The translations under genes and the position numbers were made by a program. DNA of 64,000 bases, from contig CADADR010000010.1 in NCBI GenBank assembly GCA_902786745.1, positions 1-64,000 on the forward strand, given 5' to 3'. This DNA is from an uncultured Bacteroidia bacterium. Lineage in GTDB: Bacteria > Bacteroidota > Bacteroidia > Bacteroidales > F082. A model generated the notes under the pieces. The model ran no database searches, had not been told where the DNA came from, and was given only the letters and a program-made list of their open reading frames with translations. Positions 32,635-41,323 of the stretch are shown here, in pieces (positions within the stretch are counted from its first letter, which is position 1; the number at the start of each line of letters is the position of its first letter).

Positions 32635-34683
32635 ATGAAAAAAGCAAACGCAATCGCCATTCTGGTATCATGCATCATGGCAGCAGGCTGCGCACAGAAG
32701 ACAGTAGAAACGCCTCAACCCGAGAGAGAAGTTGTTCCAGCTATTGAGTTGAGCAACATGGACACCACCATCAATCCCGCGGACGACTTCTATCGCTATT
32801 GCAACAACAACTGGCTGAAAAACAACCCGATTCCCGAGACGTATTCCGCCTACAGTGCCTCCTACGAGGTTGACGAACGCACTGAGTTGCAGATCAAAGC
32901 CATCATCGATGAGGTTACGCATGATAAAAATGCCGAGCAAGGCAGCGTGACCCAGAAGATCCGCGACTTTTACAATGCGGGCATGGACACCGTAGCTATC
33001 AACCAACGCGGCTACAGCGAGTTGTTGCCCTATTTCGACCAAATTGACCAAATGAGTGACAAGTCGCAACTTCCTGAACTGATTGGGATGCTCCACTATG
33101 AAGGATTTGGCTGGCCTTTCTTTCAAGCGGGCAGCTACACCGATTGGAAAAACGCCGACAGGGTCATCATGCTGGTCTTCCAAGCCGACCTCGGACTCCC
33201 CGACCGCGATTTGTATCTTGTTGAAGAACTACAGGAAATGCGTGACAAGTATGTCGAACACATCGCCAATATGTTCCAGCTTACCGGCACCGAGGCTGCT
33301 CTAGCATCGGAAAAAGCTCAGCATGTCTTTGATTTTGAGACCGAACTCGCCAAAAACTCCATGCCCATCGAGGAATGCCTCGACCCCAACAACCTCTATC
33401 ACCTGAAAAGTCGCCAGGAACTTCAGGCCTCCATGCCCGACTTCAGCTGGGACAACTACTTCCATGCCATCGGAGCACCGGCCTTCGACAGCCTCAACGT
33501 GGCCTCTCCCGACTTCTTCACCGCCCTCAATGGCCTCCTCCTCAACACCGACCTCGGCACCATCAAGGACTACATGCGATGGGTGGTCATCACAGAGAGT
33601 GCCCCTCGGCTTAGCGATGACCTCGTCACCGAAGACTTCAACTTCTATAAAAAATACCTCTATGACGTAGAAGAGCAGAACCCCCGCTGGCGTCGTGTGC
33701 TTGACAAGACTTCGGACTATTTGGGCGAAGCCATCGGCCAACTCTATGTGGAAAGGTACTTCCCTGCCGAAGCCAAGGAACGCATGATTAACCTTGTCGG
33801 CAACCTGCGCTTGGCATTGCGGGAACGCATCAAGAACGTCGATTGGATGAGCGATGAGACCAAAGCCCGAGCCATTCACAAGCTCGACTGCTACAGTGTG
33901 AAGATAGGCTATCCCGACAAGTGGTTGGACTACAGCAAGTATGAAGTCACGCCCGAGTCCTACTTCCAAAACGTACGCCGCGCTGAGCGTTTCATTCATG
34001 AGAGAGACATGGACAAAATAGGCAAGCCTGTTGACAAGGAAAAATGGAATATGACTCCGCAGGAAGTCAACGCTTACTACAACCCTGAATTGAATGAGAT
34101 CGTGTTCCCGGCAGCCATCCTTCAGCCTCCGTTCTTTAACATGGATGCCGACGATGCCGTCAACTACGGAGCCATCGGCGCGATCATTGGCCACGAGATG
34201 ACTCACGGCTTCGACAACATGGGGCGTATGTTCGACGAAAAAGGCAACCTCAATAACTGGTGGACCGAAGAAGACGATGCCAAGTTCACCGAATGCACCA
34301 AGCAACTGGTGAAGCTGTTCGACGAATTCGAGCTGAGGGGGCACCACATCAACGGCGAACTGACCTTGGGCGAAAACATCGCCGACCTGGGAGGGCTGAA
34401 TGTGGCTTGGGATGCCTACCAGATGACTGACGAGGCCAAAGCCAACAAACCCATTGACGGCTTCACGCCTGCCCAGCGCTTCTTTATCAGTTACGGCACC
34501 GTATGGCGCACCAATATCCGTGACAAAGCCCTTGAACGCAAGTTGAAGGAGGATGTGCATTCTCCTGCCGAAGCCCGTGTGAACTGCGCCCTCCGCTCGA
34601 TGTCGCACTTTTACGAGGCCTTCGACATCCCAGAAGGAAGCAAGATGTATATCGCTCCTGATGAAAGAGCTGCCATTTGGTAG
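32635..34683 (+). CDS. M13-family zinc metallopeptidase (PepO/neprilysin-like) lipoprotein
   Basis: A 682-aa exported endopeptidase. Lipobox MAAGC. M13 N-terminal domain begins 'DTTINPADDFYRYCNNNWLKNNPIPETYSAY'. Catalytic domain has 'VNAYYNPELNEIVFPAAILQPPFF', zinc motif HEMTH (in 'IIGHEMTHGFD') and third ligand Glu in 'GENIADLGGL'. The end 'EARVNCALRSMSHFYEAFDIPEGSKMYIAP' is typical. It degrades short peptides in the periplasm or at the surface. Full length for the family; monocistronic. Confidence 0.95.
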   Translation: MKKANAIAILVSCIMAAGCAQKTVETPQPEREVVPAIELSNMDTTINPADDFYRYCNNNWLKNNPIPETYSAYSASYEVDERTELQIKAIIDEVTHDKNAEQGSVTQKIRDFYNAGMDTVAINQRGYSELLPYFDQIDQMSDKSQLPELIGMLHYEGFGWPFFQAGSYTDWKNADRVIMLVFQADLGLPDRDLYLVEELQEMRDKYVEHIANMFQLTGTEAALASEKAQHVFDFETELAKNSMPIEECLDPNNLYHLKSRQELQASMPDFSWDNYFHAIGAPAFDSLNVASPDFFTALNGLLLNTDLGTIKDYMRWVVITESAPRLSDDLVTEDFNFYKKYLYDVEEQNPRWRRVLDKTSDYLGEAIGQLYVERYFPAEAKERMINLVGNLRLALRERIKNVDWMSDETKARAIHKLDCYSVKIGYPDKWLDYSKYEVTPESYFQNVRRAERFIHERDMDKIGKPVDKEKWNMTPQEVNAYYNPELNEIVFPAAILQPPFFNMDADDAVNYGAIGAIIGHEMTHGFDNMGRMFDEKGNLNNWWTEEDDAKFTECTKQLVKLFDEFELRGHHINGELTLGENIADLGGLNVAWDAYQMTDEAKANKPIDGFTPAQRFFISYGTVWRTNIRDKALERKLKEDVHSPAEARVNCALRSMSHFYEAFDIPEGSKMYIAPDERAAIW

Positions 34684-34715
34684 AGAAGAGAAAAACAAGC
34701 TATTTTTTTACCATC

Positions 34716-34745
34716 AAGCCGTGGCTATTGAGCTGCGGCTTTTTT
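34716..34745 (+). terminator. Terminator after the M13 peptidase gene
   Basis: AAGCCG pairs with CGGCTT across a 14-nt loop, followed by TTTTTT. It touches the stop of the convergent NifX-like gene. Confidence 0.7.
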
Positions 34746-35103
34746 AATGGTGATGCCCCTCGCAATGATGGTGGCAGCTGGGGTCACCATAAACGATGGT
34801 GCCGCCGAGGAACATGGCCAGCACCTGCTCCACGGGAAGTTCGGGAGCACCAGCATGGATGCGGATGCCTAACTGGTTCAGCATGTTAACGGCACCTTGG
34901 CCCAATCCGCCACAAAGCACATCGGAGCAGCCTTGTTCGGCCAAAAACTTCGGCATCGCGCCGTGCTCATGCTCGGGTGCTTGCAGCACCTTTTGATCGA
35001 CAATCTTTCCGTCTTCAACATTAACAATAGTGACTTGTGGCGCTTTCCCGAAGTGCTGCCACAGTTTGCCCTCGTTGGTGGGTATGGCTATTCTTTGATT
35101 CAT
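34744..35103 (-). CDS. NifX/NifB-type dinitrogenase FeMo-cofactor-like protein
   Basis: A 119-aa protein of the NifX/NafY/NifB-C family (PF02579): 'RIAIPTNEGKLWQHFGKAPQVTIVNVEDG', 'AEQGCSDVLCGGLGQGAVNMLNQLGI'. In non-nitrogen-fixers these bind metal clusters of unknown purpose. The C-terminus is 'CHHHCEGHHH', a clear metal-binding tail. Start 35103 chosen because the extension to 35151 crosses the divergent promoter region. Confidence 0.88.
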   Translation of the reverse strand: MNQRIAIPTNEGKLWQHFGKAPQVTIVNVEDGKIVDQKVLQAPEHEHGAMPKFLAEQGCSDVLCGGLGQGAVNMLNQLGIRIHAGAPELPVEQVLAMFLGGTIVYGDPSCHHHCEGHHH

Positions 35104-35163
35104 GATCGAATGGTTTTGGATTTTTCGGCAAAGATAGTACTTTTGCAGCAAATTCGATTCAAA

Positions 35164-36090
35164 ATGAAGATCAAAGCCATTCTCACAACACTATTCATTC
35201 TGACATCATTAGGCCTGTCGGCGCAATACAACACCGAAGGCGAGACATTCCAACTCACCAAACAGGGAGCGCATTATGTGTTCACCGCCAGCATCAACGA
35301 CACAGCAGATGCCACAATCCTGGTGGAATCGGGCATACCTGCCTTGCTGGCCGACTCGGCTTTTGTTTTCAGCAGTGGCGTTCTGTCGGGCATGGAACTG
35401 ACTGTTGCTGACAAAGAGAAATTGAGCCTCGCCGGACGCGTCTATAAGATCACCCACAAGGCGAATGGAACGGTGCGCATTGGCAACAACACCTCCTATG
35501 TCGGCGAAGTGTTTGTGCTGTCAAATTACGACTATGGACCATACGAAGTGGCCGTGCCGGTGATGTATCTGCACAACGACCTCGACGATGGCAGTCGTAT
35601 CGTCAGCCTCGACCTCGGCAATCACAGTCTTCAGATGCTGGGCAAGGCATCGCTTAATGGCATCAAGGCAGACTATTCGAAGAGTAACATGAACACAGAC
35701 ACCTACGAGGGGATGTTCGCCATAGAGACAAGCATGACGCTTGACGACGGGATAAAACCAAGAACGCTCAGCGGCAATTTCATGATCGATTTTGGCAATC
35801 CGGAATTGTTATTCCTATTACATCAGACCGAAGAGGTCCAAAAGTTTCTTGCCGACAACGCCGACATGGAACTGCGGGAGGCCACCACTCCTAGCGGTGA
35901 GGTGGTGGGGCAATTCATCCTCACAAAACAGTGCCAACTTTGCAGTATCGCTTTCCCTGACGCAGTAGTCGTCATCACCAAAAACCTGCCTTTGTTTACA
36001 ACACCTGGCAATATTGGACTGAAATTCTTTGAAAGGACCCATGCCGTTTTCGATTTTGACCAGTCTGTTGTTTATATGAAAGGGAAATAA
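35164..36090 (+). CDS. Exported retropepsin-like protein with altered active site
   Basis: A 308-aa secreted protein (signal ends LGLSAQ). The layout is of a two-lobe aspartyl-protease-like fold. First lobe has 'ATILVESGIPALLADSAF', where E-S-G replaces the usual D-T/S-G. Second lobe has 'NFMIDFGNPELLFL', D-F-G. It ends 'GNIGLKFFERTHAVFDFDQSVVYM', the usual closing strands. The first catalytic Asp is thus Glu and the second motif is changed, so it may be an inactive binding protein. Promoter TAGTACTTTTGCAG at 35136-35149. Confidence 0.65.
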   Translation: MKIKAILTTLFILTSLGLSAQYNTEGETFQLTKQGAHYVFTASINDTADATILVESGIPALLADSAFVFSSGVLSGMELTVADKEKLSLAGRVYKITHKANGTVRIGNNTSYVGEVFVLSNYDYGPYEVAVPVMYLHNDLDDGSRIVSLDLGNHSLQMLGKASLNGIKADYSKSNMNTDTYEGMFAIETSMTLDDGIKPRTLSGNFMIDFGNPELLFLLHQTEEVQKFLADNADMELREATTPSGEVVGQFILTKQCQLCSIAFPDAVVVITKNLPLFTTPGNIGLKFFERTHAVFDFDQSVVYMKGK

Positions 36091-36123
36091 TCAATGATTT
36101 GTAATGAAATAGGTAGTTAAACC

Positions 36124-36816
36124 ATGAAGAAAAACCTTGCTCTATCACGTCTGCTTGTCGGGCTTTTGCTGACCGTCCTAGTGTATTTTGTCGCCATGTT
36201 TGTTGGCCATCACTGGCACTTGAATTGTACTTTCCTTTCGGACTCGGTTCTAGGTCACGCCACCATGTTGGCGCTCTCCATCGTACTGATTTTAGTCTTT
36301 AAGAAGCAGGTTAACTATCGCATCGCAGTACCAAAATTCAAGCAAATCTTGAAGCCCATATCGCTTGGCTTTTTGTGTGCTGTAGTGATTAATGTGGTTT
36401 TGAGCATCATCACGAAGATCATAAGCGGTTCGGTGCAGAATCATCCATTGTTGGAGGGCACGACGTTGCTAAAGAATTTCCTGTCGGTTTTCTTTCTTGC
36501 CAGCGTCGCCGAAGAGTTTTTATTCCGCGGTTTCCTACAGAATTACTTGCGACCGCTGGGCGACAAAGGTATCAAACTATTCAAAAGGAAAATCAGCCTG
36601 CCGGTTTTGATAGGTGCACTGACTTTCAGTTTGGCGCACCTCATCCTACTCGCATCGGGTGTCGGTGCCTTGTTCATCCTCAGGATTCTCATCTTCACAT
36701 TTGTTTTGGGTCTTGTCGCAGGTTATTATCAGGAAAAACACGACAACCACATCTTCGCCATACTGGTGCACATGGCTGGCAACTTGATGGGACTGATTTC
36801 TCTGATTGCTAGATAG
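36124..36816 (+). CDS. CPBP-family intramembrane glutamic protease
   Basis: A 230-aa membrane protein with ~7 hydrophobic segments. The CPBP/Abi motifs are present: 'EEFLFRGFLQNYL' (EExxxR), 'FSLAHLILL' (FxxxH) and 'HMAGNLMG' (HxxxN). Type II CAAX-prenyl-protease-like proteins cleave within membranes and in bacteria are linked to bacteriocin immunity or protein maturation. It follows the retropepsin-like gene by 33 bp, so both may be one transcript. Confidence 0.9.
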   Translation: MKKNLALSRLLVGLLLTVLVYFVAMFVGHHWHLNCTFLSDSVLGHATMLALSIVLILVFKKQVNYRIAVPKFKQILKPISLGFLCAVVINVVLSIITKIISGSVQNHPLLEGTTLLKNFLSVFFLASVAEEFLFRGFLQNYLRPLGDKGIKLFKRKISLPVLIGALTFSLAHLILLASGVGALFILRILIFTFVLGLVAGYYQEKHDNHIFAILVHMAGNLMGLISLIAR

Positions 36817-36821
36817 AACAA

Positions 36822-37202
36822 CTAAAACTGCTCTTCCAAAAACTCCGCTGCGTCGGCCACACAGTCCGTGCATTGACGGAGGACCACACCTGTACCTACA
36901 CCTTTGAGCATCTTGCATTGGGTGGCGCCATTGCGTTGCTGGAACTGGGTCATGATTTGGCGCATGGCTTTTCTAGCTCCTACCCTATCCTTTTTAGCCA
37001 ATCCTAACACGATGCCTGCCCCAACAAGTGCGCCGCATGTGCCTTCCATATTGCCCATACCCGAGCCAAAGGCATTGCCTAAGTTACGACCTGTTTCCTC
37101 ATCGATTCCGACCAAGTCGGCATAAGTGCAAATGACGGCTTGGGCGCAGTTGTGTGTGCCGTTCTCCAACTTCTCTGCAGCTATGTGTTTTCTGGTTTCC
37201 AT
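36822..37202 (-). CDS. C_GCAxxG_C_C family protein
   Basis: A 126-aa protein of the redox-active disulfide/'C_GCAxxG_C_C' family (PF09719). Conserved Cys pattern: 'HNCAQAVICTY', 'MEGTCGALVGAGIVLG', 'CKMLKG' and C-terminal 'RQCTDCVADAAEFLEE'. It probably binds a metal or FeS cluster; function is unknown. The start at 37202 avoids overlap with the promoter of the acyltransferase gene. Confidence 0.87.
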   Translation of the reverse strand: METRKHIAAEKLENGTHNCAQAVICTYADLVGIDEETGRNLGNAFGSGMGNMEGTCGALVGAGIVLGLAKKDRVGARKAMRQIMTQFQQRNGATQCKMLKGVGTGVVLRQCTDCVADAAEFLEEQF

Positions 37203-37298
37203 GAAATTTGTATTTATTTGCAAAGGTACTCTTTTTTCTGTGTATTTTTGCAAAATGTACATGAGCGGCAAGCGAGTACGCGAAAAATAGATCAAGAC

Positions 37299-38156
37299 AT
37301 GACAAAAGACTATTCATCATACGGCCCCGCATACCGAAACTTCAAGGTAAATGAGGATGTTTATGTCCCTGAACCCGTTGAGGAGTTTTCGGCCGACAAT
37401 CCCTTCACGAAGATGGCGCCTATACGCGGAGAGCTCAAGGACATTCGTTTTGACGGGACCTACACTTATCTTGATAAATCCTTGAGGTTCAAGATAGTGA
37501 ATACGACCATCTATTTTGTAACATGGACGCTTGCCTTCCTTTTGAACCGAATCCGATATGGCCTCAAAATCGAAGGCCGTGAGAAAATACGCCAAAACCG
37601 AAAGCTTTTCGACCATGGCGTGATGACGGTTTGCAACCATGTCTACCGTTGGGATATGATAAGCGTCATGCAGGCGATGCGCTTCAGGAAGGCATGGATT
37701 CCTATGTATGCCCAACCGTTCAGAGGCAAAGATGGTTTTGTCATGAAAGCCGTTGGGGGAATAGCCATCCCCGAAGAGCGCAGCGGGCTGAAAGCGTTCG
37801 ATGATGCGATGGCTGAGTTGTGCGCCAACAACCAGTGGATTCACATCTTTCCTGAAAGTTGTAGCTGGAAGTTCTATGCCCCGTTGCGTCCTTTCAAAAT
37901 AGGGGCTTTCAATATGGCTTATCGGCATTCGCTCCCTGTGATTCCCATGGTAATCTCATTCAGACCCCGCACAGGGTGGCGAAAGTTGTTTAGCAAAGAC
38001 GAGCCCTTGGTCACCATCCACGTGGGCGACCCTATCATACCTAACACTAACACACCTCGAAAAGAAGAGACGGCGCGGATGCGCGATCTTGCACACCAAA
38101 CCATGCTTGACATGGCCGGTATAGTCTCCAACCCATGGCCTTCTTCTATCGATTGA
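37299..38156 (+). CDS. glsA: PlsC-type acyltransferase, likely glycine-lipid O-acyltransferase
   Basis: A 285-aa 1-acylglycerol-3-phosphate-acyltransferase-like protein. The catalytic HX4D motif is 'NHVYRWD'. A glycine-rich acceptor loop ('GGIAIPEER') and 'IFPESCSWKFYAPLRPFKIGAFNMA' follow. A hydrophobic segment precedes the motif. It is paired with a GNAT/hemolysin-like acyltransferase 13 bp downstream, the arrangement of the Bacteroides glsB/glsA pair that makes N-acyl and O-acyl glycine lipids (OlsB/OlsA-like). The symbol rests on this pairing, so it is tentative. Confidence 0.65.
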   Translation: MTKDYSSYGPAYRNFKVNEDVYVPEPVEEFSADNPFTKMAPIRGELKDIRFDGTYTYLDKSLRFKIVNTTIYFVTWTLAFLLNRIRYGLKIEGREKIRQNRKLFDHGVMTVCNHVYRWDMISVMQAMRFRKAWIPMYAQPFRGKDGFVMKAVGGIAIPEERSGLKAFDDAMAELCANNQWIHIFPESCSWKFYAPLRPFKIGAFNMAYRHSLPVIPMVISFRPRTGWRKLFSKDEPLVTIHVGDPIIPNTNTPRKEETARMRDLAHQTMLDMAGIVSNPWPSSID

Positions 38157-38169
38157 AAACCTTATCATT

Positions 38170-39237
38170 ATGAGTACGAAAATCATTGATCCTGTACCCG
38201 TTGAACTGCTTAAAGCGGAACTCACCAAATCCAAAAAACTGGAAGACACCAACAAAGGACACAACGAGTTATATATCGTTACCTGGCAAGATTCTCCCAA
38301 TGTGGTTACGGAAATCGGCAGGCTGCGCGAATTAACCTTCCGTGACGCAGGTGGTGCCACAGGCAATGCCCTGGATCTTGACGAGTACGACAAGATGGAG
38401 AATTCATACAAGCAACTGATTGTGTGGGATCCCGACAACGAAGCCATCATTGGTGGATACCGTTTCATCTTTGGCTCAGATGCCGTTATTGACGAGAAGG
38501 GTCAGCCGGTCTTGGCGAGTTCCCACCAGTTCCGTTTTTCCCAGAGGTTTATCGACGAATATCTGCCGCATGTCATTGAGCTGGGCCGCAATTTCGTGGC
38601 TCCTGAGTACCAGAGTTCAAAGAATGGTGCAAAGTCCATCTTTGCCTTGGACAATTTGTGGGACGGTCTTGTGGCCATTATCATGAAGAACCCTAACCTG
38701 CTCTATTACTTTGGAAAGATAACCATTTATCCATCATACGACCATATCACCAGAGACTTGATCTATCATTTTCTATGGAAGCATTTTGGTGACAAAGACG
38801 AACTTGTCCGTCCATGGGACGACCAAGCGCTCATGCCTAATTCCGATCCCGAGTTGATGAATTTGGTCTTAAACAAGGAGGATCCGATGGATGACTACAA
38901 AGAGCTGAGGGCTGCGGCTAAAATGAGGAATGTGCATATTCCTCCAAATTTCACTGCGTATATCTCCATCACCTCCCACATGATTATGTTCGGGACGGCA
39001 GTCAACACTTTGATGGACAATATCGAGGACTCCGCGGTGCTTATTCCGTTCGACAAGATCTACCATGAAAAGAAACGGCGCCATATCGGGGCTTATCTCC
39101 GGTTCTCTCTTGCAAAGAGGCGCAAGAACGTGGACTTGAACACGCCAGAAATGGAGGAACTGATGATTGACAATTGGCTGAATAAACGATACCGCCAAGT
39201 AAAACGGTTACTCAAAAAAACAGGCCGCATGTTCTAG
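38170..39237 (+). CDS. glsB: GNAT/hemolysin-like N-acyltransferase, likely glycine N-acyltransferase
   Basis: A 355-aa protein of the OlsB/PlsC-adjacent 'putative hemolysin' GNAT type. Seen: 'EIGRLRELTFRDAGGATGNALDLDEYD', 'QLIVWDPDNEAIIGGYRFIFG', and 'VIELGRNFVAPEYQSSKNGAKSIFALDNLWDGL'. In Bacteroides such a protein (GlsB) adds a 3-OH fatty acid to glycine, the first step of glycine-lipid synthesis. The partner O-acyltransferase is encoded immediately upstream. Specificity is inferred from context and family; alternatives are ornithine or other amino acids. Confidence 0.65.
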   Translation: MSTKIIDPVPVELLKAELTKSKKLEDTNKGHNELYIVTWQDSPNVVTEIGRLRELTFRDAGGATGNALDLDEYDKMENSYKQLIVWDPDNEAIIGGYRFIFGSDAVIDEKGQPVLASSHQFRFSQRFIDEYLPHVIELGRNFVAPEYQSSKNGAKSIFALDNLWDGLVAIIMKNPNLLYYFGKITIYPSYDHITRDLIYHFLWKHFGDKDELVRPWDDQALMPNSDPELMNLVLNKEDPMDDYKELRAAAKMRNVHIPPNFTAYISITSHMIMFGTAVNTLMDNIEDSAVLIPFDKIYHEKKRRHIGAYLRFSLAKRRKNVDLNTPEMEELMIDNWLNKRYRQVKRLLKKTGRMF

Positions 39238-39331
39238 GACACCCGTGAAAACGGATATGGATATTACATTTGCATTAAACAACAGATTTTTATAATTTTG
39301 CATCGTTAACATGTCACAAAACAATATTATC

Positions 39332-39883
39332 ATGAAACGCATCACCTTGATTATTGCCGCCTGCTGCATGATACTAGCTGGCTGCGCACAAAACAACAAC
39401 AAGAAAGAAAACAAAGAAACAACACAAGCCACCGAAACACAGGAGAACCAGGAAATGAAGACTTTGATCGTTTACTTCTCGGCCACAGGAACCACCAAGG
39501 CCGCTGCCCAAAAGCTGGCGGAAGAATTCAACGCCGACCTCTATGAAATCACCCCCGAACAGCCCTACACCGATGCCGACCTCGACTGGCGCGACAAGAC
39601 CTCTCGCTCGACCGTCGAGATGCAGGACAAGACCTCTCGTCCCGCCATCCAAGGCCGTTGCGAGAACATCGCCGACTATGATGTGGTGTGGATCGGCTTC
39701 CCCGTGTGGTGGTACACCGCCCCAACCATCGTCAACACCTTCATCGAAGCCCACGACCTCAGCGGCAAGACCCTCAACGTGTTTGCCACCAGCGGCGGCA
39801 GCGACGTGAAAGGCTCGGCCAACGACCTCAAGAACGCCTATCCGCAATACACTTGGGGCGAGAGCAGGCTGATGAATAATTAA
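39332..39883 (+). CDS. Flavodoxin-domain lipoprotein
   Basis: A 183-aa lipoprotein (lipobox LAGC ~15-18), Asn/Lys/Thr/Glu-rich linker, then a flavodoxin domain. FMN phosphate loop 'YFSATGTTKAAAQKLA', 'IGFPVWWYTAPTIVNTFIEAHDL' (Trp/Tyr sandwich) and 'FATSGGSDVKGSANDLK'. Export of a flavodoxin implies work at the membrane surface. The promoter ATAATTTTGCATC (39291-39303) supports ATG 39332 over 39311. Confidence 0.88.
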   Translation: MKRITLIIAACCMILAGCAQNNNKKENKETTQATETQENQEMKTLIVYFSATGTTKAAAQKLAEEFNADLYEITPEQPYTDADLDWRDKTSRSTVEMQDKTSRPAIQGRCENIADYDVVWIGFPVWWYTAPTIVNTFIEAHDLSGKTLNVFATSGGSDVKGSANDLKNAYPQYTWGESRLMNN

Positions 39884-39903
39884 GATAGCTCTATTTAATA
39901 AAC

Positions 39904-39947
39904 ACTCCGCCAATGCATCGGCTACACAACCGGCGTATTGGTGGAGT
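39904..39947. terminator. Bidirectional terminator
   Basis: ACTCCGCCAAT (39904-39914) pairs with ATTGGTGGAGT (39937-39947), then TTTTATTTTA. It lies between the convergent flavodoxin and LuxR-type regulator genes. Confidence 0.75.
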
Positions 39948-39953
39948 TTTATT

Positions 39954-40541
39954 TTAGATTAAGTCCTTCTCGTCAATCAGATTGTTCAGCAAGGCATAAA
40001 CAGTAAGGCCCGACACCGACTTGATACCCGTCTTCCGAGTGATGTTCTTGCGGTGTGAGATGACCGTGTGGATGGAGATGTTCATCTGGTCGGCGATCTC
40101 CTTGTTCATCATACCCTTGGCGACGGCAACCAGCACATCGGTCTCACGTTTCGAGAGTTCCACGTCGTCATTGCTCTTCGTGGCCTCGCTTTGTGCGAAC
40201 TCGTTCATCTTGCTGATAACCTTCGACCTTGTGTCGTTGATTTCGATCACCCCACTGTAAGGCGTCAGCATGGAATGGTCGAGGTAGGCGTCGGCCAATG
40301 CAACAAGCGTCATGTTGGGATGCTCCTTCCCTAGTTGGGCGAGGAAATCGCGGTTTTGATAGCCTAACAACAAAGGATTAATGATCAGCAGGTTGGCATC
40401 GGTGGCTACAATCTTTTCAGAGAGATGCTCAGGGCTGTCGAGGCGCATCACCACATCGAACTGCGCCATACTATCGATGATTTCGGCCAATCCGATGGAG
40501 ATGATCTCCGAGGCTTCACAAATGATGACACGGTTACTCAT
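39954..40541 (-). CDS. LuxR/NarL-type regulator with degenerate receiver domain
   Basis: A 195-aa protein. The N-terminal ~120 residues have the receiver fold pattern, but the position of the phosphoacceptor Asp is Asn55 ('LLIINPLLLG') and the acid pocket has only E9, so phosphorylation is unlikely. The C-terminal LuxR HTH (~130-190) is intact: 'LSKRETDVLVAVAKGMMNKEIADQMNISIHTVISHRKNI'. Its ATG overlaps the hemerythrin stop by 4 nt (translational coupling). I propose it binds the 20-bp palindromes at 41291, 41324, 44425 and 48867; that is inference. Confidence 0.88.
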   Translation of the reverse strand: MSNRVIICEASEIISIGLAEIIDSMAQFDVVMRLDSPEHLSEKIVATDANLLIINPLLLGYQNRDFLAQLGKEHPNMTLVALADAYLDHSMLTPYSGVIEINDTRSKVISKMNEFAQSEATKSNDDVELSKRETDVLVAVAKGMMNKEIADQMNISIHTVISHRKNITRKTGIKSVSGLTVYALLNNLIDEKDLI

Positions 40542-41239
40542 AGCTGTGTGTTTTCAAGGGATTCGACACAAGGGATGAGAATGCGCTCCTCGATGAGGGA
40601 ATGGCGGTTCAAGTCGTCGCTCAGCTCCATGATGTCATACGAGATTTCGATGCGCTCCTTAGGCAGGATGTCGCCAGGCAAGTATTTGAGCAGGATGTTC
40701 ATCATGTCATCAAGCACATCCTGGATATTGGTATGGTTATGTTCGAACTCGTCAATCTTATAGGAATCGGTGCGCTGCCCGCTGAGCAAGGCCTCAACAT
40801 AAGGGAACACCACCTCTTCCTCGTAGTATTTGATATGCCGCATCACCTCCTGCTTATATTCGCTATAGAATTGGCTCAACATCGGGCCGTATTTCTGCCC
40901 GCAGGCATTGATGATACGTTGCAAGTGTTCCTCTATGTGCGGGAAACGCTCTTCCAGATAATACTGGTGCGAGGCCTTCAGATAAGAAAGCAGGTCGCTC
41001 ATATCAATGAGCTGAAGCTCATGTTTTCCAGGCCTGAAGCTGCCGTCCGAGTATATCTCGCAAATCATAAGGAACAGATCGGCATTGACCTGGTTCATTC
41101 GACAAACTTGGTCCACGCTGCGGTCGCCGAAGCCCAGTCCGATACCGAAACGGGGCAACAGTTGCAAGAGCCTGCGGTCGTCCGTCATCAGCTCGGCAAA
41201 CTTGGAGTCTTTTGAGAAAGGGGTTTTCTTTTTGGCCAT
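40538..41239 (-). CDS. Hemerythrin-domain protein, RIC/ScdA-like
   Basis: A 233-aa protein. N-terminal ScdA/DUF542-like part ('LLQLLPRFGIGLGFGDRSVDQVCRMNQV', but without its Cys). Then a hemerythrin four-helix bundle with likely di-iron ligands in 'SHQYYLEERFPHIEEHL', 'HIKYYEEEVVFPYVE', 'EFEHNHTNIQDV' and 'NRHSLIEERILIPCVE'. RIC/YtfE-type proteins repair iron clusters after NO or oxidative damage; others sense O2. It is encoded directly before, and coupled with, a LuxR-type regulator, so it may sense for it. Promoter TACTACTTTTGCCCC (TTTG 41264-41261) supports start 41239. Confidence 0.88.
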   Translation of the reverse strand: MAKKKTPFSKDSKFAELMTDDRRLLQLLPRFGIGLGFGDRSVDQVCRMNQVNADLFLMICEIYSDGSFRPGKHELQLIDMSDLLSYLKASHQYYLEERFPHIEEHLQRIINACGQKYGPMLSQFYSEYKQEVMRHIKYYEEEVVFPYVEALLSGQRTDSYKIDEFEHNHTNIQDVLDDMMNILLKYLPGDILPKERIEISYDIMELSDDLNRHSLIEERILIPCVESLENTQL

Positions 41240-41290
41240 GATGATTGCTATTTTATGGGGCAAAAGTAGTAAAAATCCACGTTACCAACG

Positions 41291-41310
41291 AATCGCCGAA
41301 TGTTGGGATT
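41291..41310 (-). promoter_or_regulatory. Degenerate 20-bp operator of the hemerythrin operon
   Basis: AATCGCCGAATGTTGGGATT matches the strong 44425 site at 14 of 20 positions and keeps the inverted AATC/GGGATT ends. The centre lies 36.5 bp upstream of the TTTG (41264) of the hemerythrin promoter, the same spacing as the other three sites. Confidence 0.55.
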
Positions 41311-41323
41311 TTTATCGAGGCAA

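Noticed and set aside
33301..34698. 465-codon minus-strand open frame inside the M13 peptidase gene
   Set aside because: The plus strand encodes all M13 motifs. The reverse frame is a by-product of GC-rich third codon positions.
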